From NCBI RefSeq assembly GCF_000571935.1, contig NZ_ATAX01000022.1:52812-116811 (forward strand): DNA of 64,000 bases, written 5' to 3'. Both the position numbers and the translations under genes were made by a program. The notes beneath the pieces were generated by a model, which saw nothing but the letters and a program-made list of their open reading frames with translations, was not told the origin of the DNA and ran no database searches. This DNA is from Ruminococcus flavefaciens 007c. Lineage in GTDB: Bacteria > Bacillota > Clostridia > Oscillospirales > Ruminococcaceae. This document shows, piece after piece, positions 61,963 to 64,000 of this stretch (within the stretch, counting starts at the first letter, position 1; each line of letters starts with the position of its first letter).

Positions 61963-62574
61963 ATGGATACAGTAAGGGTAGCAGAGGAGATAATCGGAAG
62001 GAGAAACGGCAGCTCCGTATTCATGGTCGGTATTGACGGCCTTGGCGGTGCGGGAAAAAGCACTGTTTCCGAGGATATAAAGAGGCTATTGCAGGATAAT
62101 GGTATAAATACAGAGATATTCCATATTGATGATTTTATACATCCGAGAGCTGTAAGGTACAATGACAGCTATCCGCAGTGGGAGCAGTATTACTACTTGC
62201 AGTGGCGTTATGATCATTTCACGGAAGCTGTTGCCGGGCCTGCAAGGGATGGGAGGGCGCTTTCGCCTGTGGAGCTCTATGACAAGGATAATGACTCTTA
62301 TATCGTAAAGCGTCTTGACATACCTGTTGGCAGCGTCATTCTCACGGAAGGGATTTTCCTTCAGCGTGAAGAGCTGAACGGCTTATTCGATTATATGATA
62401 TATATCGATGTTCCTGAAGAGGAGAGACTTTGCAGAGTGCTTCTGAGGGACGGATATATCGGAGATGAGGCAGCTATACGTGAGAAATATGAAAAGAGAT
62501 ACTTTCCTGCCGAGAGGTTTTATGCGGATAAGTACAGACCTGCCGAAAAAGCAGATCTGGTCATAAAGCGATAA
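61963..62574 (+). CDS. Uridine-kinase-like P-loop protein
   Basis: The 203-residue protein has GIDGLGGAGKSTVSEDI as Walker A (about residues 26-40), FHIDDFIHP and the VILTEGIFLQREEL segment, as in uridine kinase-like nucleoside kinases. The lid part RVLLRDGYIGDEAAIREKYEKRY follows. It starts after AAGGAGAAC. Substrate uncertain; many such short proteins are annotated uridine kinase by similarity. Confidence 0.82.
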   Translation: MDTVRVAEEIIGRRNGSSVFMVGIDGLGGAGKSTVSEDIKRLLQDNGINTEIFHIDDFIHPRAVRYNDSYPQWEQYYYLQWRYDHFTEAVAGPARDGRALSPVELYDKDNDSYIVKRLDIPVGSVILTEGIFLQREELNGLFDYMIYIDVPEEERLCRVLLRDGYIGDEAAIREKYEKRYFPAERFYADKYRPAEKADLVIKR

Positions 62575-62576
62575 AA

Positions 62577-62608
62577 AACAGCGCTCATACAGAGCGCTGT
62601 TTTATTTC
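62577..62608. terminator. Bidirectional terminator between kinase-like and esterase genes
   Basis: AACAGCGCTC and GAGCGCTGTT form a 10-bp stem, with A-runs before and TTATTT after. Confidence 0.8.
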
Positions 62609-62625
62609 TACTATATCATGACAGC

Positions 62626-64000
62626 TTACTTGAAAGCATATCTGAAGAATGTGTAGAGATGTGGCTTAACGCTGTTGTCACCATGCTGGCCTCCGGGAAT
62701 GGACTGGTAAACGTGATCAACACCGTTTCTTGTGAGAATGTCGCTGTACTGCTTGGGGAATGTTCCTACGGTACCGTCGTTTGTACCGCCTGTGATCATG
62801 AATACGTTAGGCTCGGGACCTACGTCTCTGAACTTCATCTCACTTTCCTTCATACAGCCGGGATGTGACATAAATGTATCGCTGCCGGGAGTGATTCCGG
62901 GTGCAGGACAAGCTCCGCCAACATAAGCAAAGAGGTCGGGACGCATGAGGCCGATGTAGATAGCTTCACGTCCTCCCATTGAGAAGCCGGTGATAGCTCT
63001 GTTCTCTCTGCCTGTCTTAACAGGGTAGTTCTCCTCGATGAAGGGGATAAGACTTTCGGAGATATCATACAGGAAGTTGTCATACTGTTCACAGGTCTGC
63101 TGATTGATGCCGTTGGGGCCGCTCATTGTCTTGCTTGTGAACATATTAGGTGTAACAGCGATGAACTCCTCAGCCTGACCGCTCTTCATAAGACCGGTCA
63201 TAAGTCCCTGAGTACCGAAGCCCTGCATCATATCGTTTTCGCTTCCCATGATTCCGTGGAGAATGTACATAACAGGGTACTTCTTGCTGGGATCGTAGTT
63301 AGGAGGCAGGATAACGTTACAGCTCTTCTGCTTGCCTGTGAATTTACACATATAGGTCTTCTTCTCGACCTTGCACTGGTTGCTCTGCTCTGCGCCTGAA
63401 GGTACAGATGTAGGCATATCCTTTCTGATCTGCTCATTGAGGTTCTTGCCGGTTGCAGGTGTTGAAGTAGTTGTAGTTGTTGTGATCTTGGTTGTCGTTA
63501 CTGTTGTTGTAGTAACGGGATCAGCGAATTTCTTATCGATGCCGAGGATGAATCTCTTGAGTGCAACAAGATCAGCTACAGATACGTCGCCGTCACCGTT
63601 TATATCGGAGTTCGGAGGTGCAATGCCGCCGCCTGACATAATTTTAATTATTCCGCGTCTGAGAGCGATCATATCCAGTGAATCAATAACGCCGTCCTCA
63701 TTTACATCTCCTCTGATACCTGTATTGATAGTAGGATTTGTGGGATCGGTAGGATCAGTAGGATTGGTTGAATTTGAAATGCTGAGCAGAGGCTTTGTGC
63801 CCTTAACACCAGCGTAAGCTCCGTCAACATAGAAGTCAGTGAGACTGTCGGGAGCTTCGATATAGAGCTCAAGTCCCGATGCGTCGGCAGGAATGGTGTA
63901 TGAAGCATTTGAAAGATCTGTCCACTGTCCCTTTGCAGCAGAAACAGTCTTTACTTCATCGTAATTATCCTTGCCGTTTGCGTCTGTATACTGAAGTGTG
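62626..64000 (-). CDS. CBM22-like / dockerin / CE1 esterase protein, N terminus outside window
   Basis: The frame stays open to the right end of the window, so the gene starts beyond it; the visible part has 457 residues. It opens with the end of a CBM22-like module (LQYTDANGKDNYDEV, SYTIPADASGLELYIEA, TDFYVDG). A Pro/Thr/Asn linker, a dockerin with both repeats (DVNEDGVIDSLDMIALRRGI and DINGDGDVSVADLVALKRFI) and a Thr-rich linker follow. The C-terminal esterase D/CE1 domain has VMYILHGIMGSE, the nucleophile Ser in GFSMGG and the His in GGQHGD. A xylan-acting feruloyl or acetyl esterase of the cellulosome is the likely role. The dockerin lies between the modules rather than at an end. Confidence 0.88.
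   Translation of the reverse strand, partial: TLQYTDANGKDNYDEVKTVSAAKGQWTDLSNASYTIPADASGLELYIEAPDSLTDFYVDGAYAGVKGTKPLLSISNSTNPTDPTDPTNPTINTGIRGDVNEDGVIDSLDMIALRRGIIKIMSGGGIAPPNSDINGDGDVSVADLVALKRFILGIDKKFADPVTTTTVTTTKITTTTTTSTPATGKNLNEQIRKDMPTSVPSGAEQSNQCKVEKKTYMCKFTGKQKSCNVILPPNYDPSKKYPVMYILHGIMGSENDMMQGFGTQGLMTGLMKSGQAEEFIAVTPNMFTSKTMSGPNGINQQTCEQYDNFLYDISESLIPFIEENYPVKTGRENRAITGFSMGGREAIYIGLMRPDLFAYVGGACPAPGITPGSDTFMSHPGCMKESEMKFRDVGPEPNVFMITGGTNDGTVGTFPKQYSDILTRNGVDHVYQSIPGGQHGDNSVKPHLYTFFRYAFK

Overview
The window looks like a low-GC Firmicute of the genus Ruminococcus, probably a cellulosome-bearing R. flavefaciens or R. albus type. The evidence is three secreted or carbohydrate-active proteins with type I dockerin duplications (a BspA-like leucine-rich protein, an M23/SH3 cell-wall protein, and a protein with a C-terminal CBM22-like segment, a dockerin and a CE1 esterase), strong AAGGAGG-type ribosome sites and near-consensus sigma-A promoters. 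The species is an inference. Everything left of about 48.87 kb reads as accessory DNA, and the rest as core chromosome.

Positions 1-22.7 kb hold a large defence locus in two transcription units. Unit A (starting before the window, ending at a terminator at 8.1 kb) has the C-terminal part of an Hsp70-like ATPase, a UvrD-like helicase with a cysteine cluster, a DrmA-type helicase and a DrmB-type DUF1998 protein. Unit B (own promoter at 8.2 kb, terminator at 22.67 kb) has a cytosine-5 methyltransferase (DrmMII type), an SNF2 helicase (DrmD), an adenine methyltransferase (DrmMI type), a type III restriction Res subunit, a second DrmA/DrmB pair, a phospholipase-D-fold DrmC and a small unknown protein. 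This is a DISARM locus carrying hallmarks of both classes, a duplicated DrmAB core, a Res nuclease and an Hsp70/UvrD lead-in. It is the best candidate here for an undescribed system.

Positions 22.8-32.9 kb are a mixed cargo region: an AraC-type regulator next to a CoiA-like nuclease/UvrD helicase fusion, an XRE repressor, a frameshifted secreted DNA/RNA endonuclease, a DUF1349 protein, an SRAP (YedK/HMCES) protein, a tiny DUF1232 protein behind an array of TGTGCAT boxes, an HTH-PIN-ankyrin fusion, and a radical SAM gene joined out of frame to a zinc-ribbon membrane gene that has lost its start codon.

Positions 32.9-48.5 kb are the backbone of an integrative mobilizable element: ssb-parA-parB and small coupled genes on the minus strand, a divergent zinc-finger/RHH regulator with a PD-(D/E)XK-like protein, a MobC/relaxase pair with a candidate oriT, a WYL regulator behind a leader terminator, a DUF4314 protein, cargo (leucine-rich dockerin protein, GIY-YIG protein), an HTH/sigma-like pair, an excisionase and a tyrosine integrase. 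The integrase abuts an intact tRNA-Leu(CAA). A promoter-bearing 5' half of the same tRNA lies about 280 bp further on and marks the right edge of the element. No conjugative ATPase or other type IV secretion gene is visible. A 27-bp palindrome occurs three times in the accessory part, once inside the parB reading frame.

Positions 48.9-64 kb are core genes: a GGDEF/EAL protein with a degenerate GGDEF motif, aroB-aroA-aroC with a DUF4364 gene, a GNAT acetyltransferase, a small frameshifted gene, a patatin-like phospholipase, bioY under a BirA-type operator, a P-type cation ATPase, a small heavy-metal-associated protein, an M23-SH3-dockerin protein, a uridine-kinase-like protein, and the CBM22-like/dockerin/CE1 esterase that runs off the right end.
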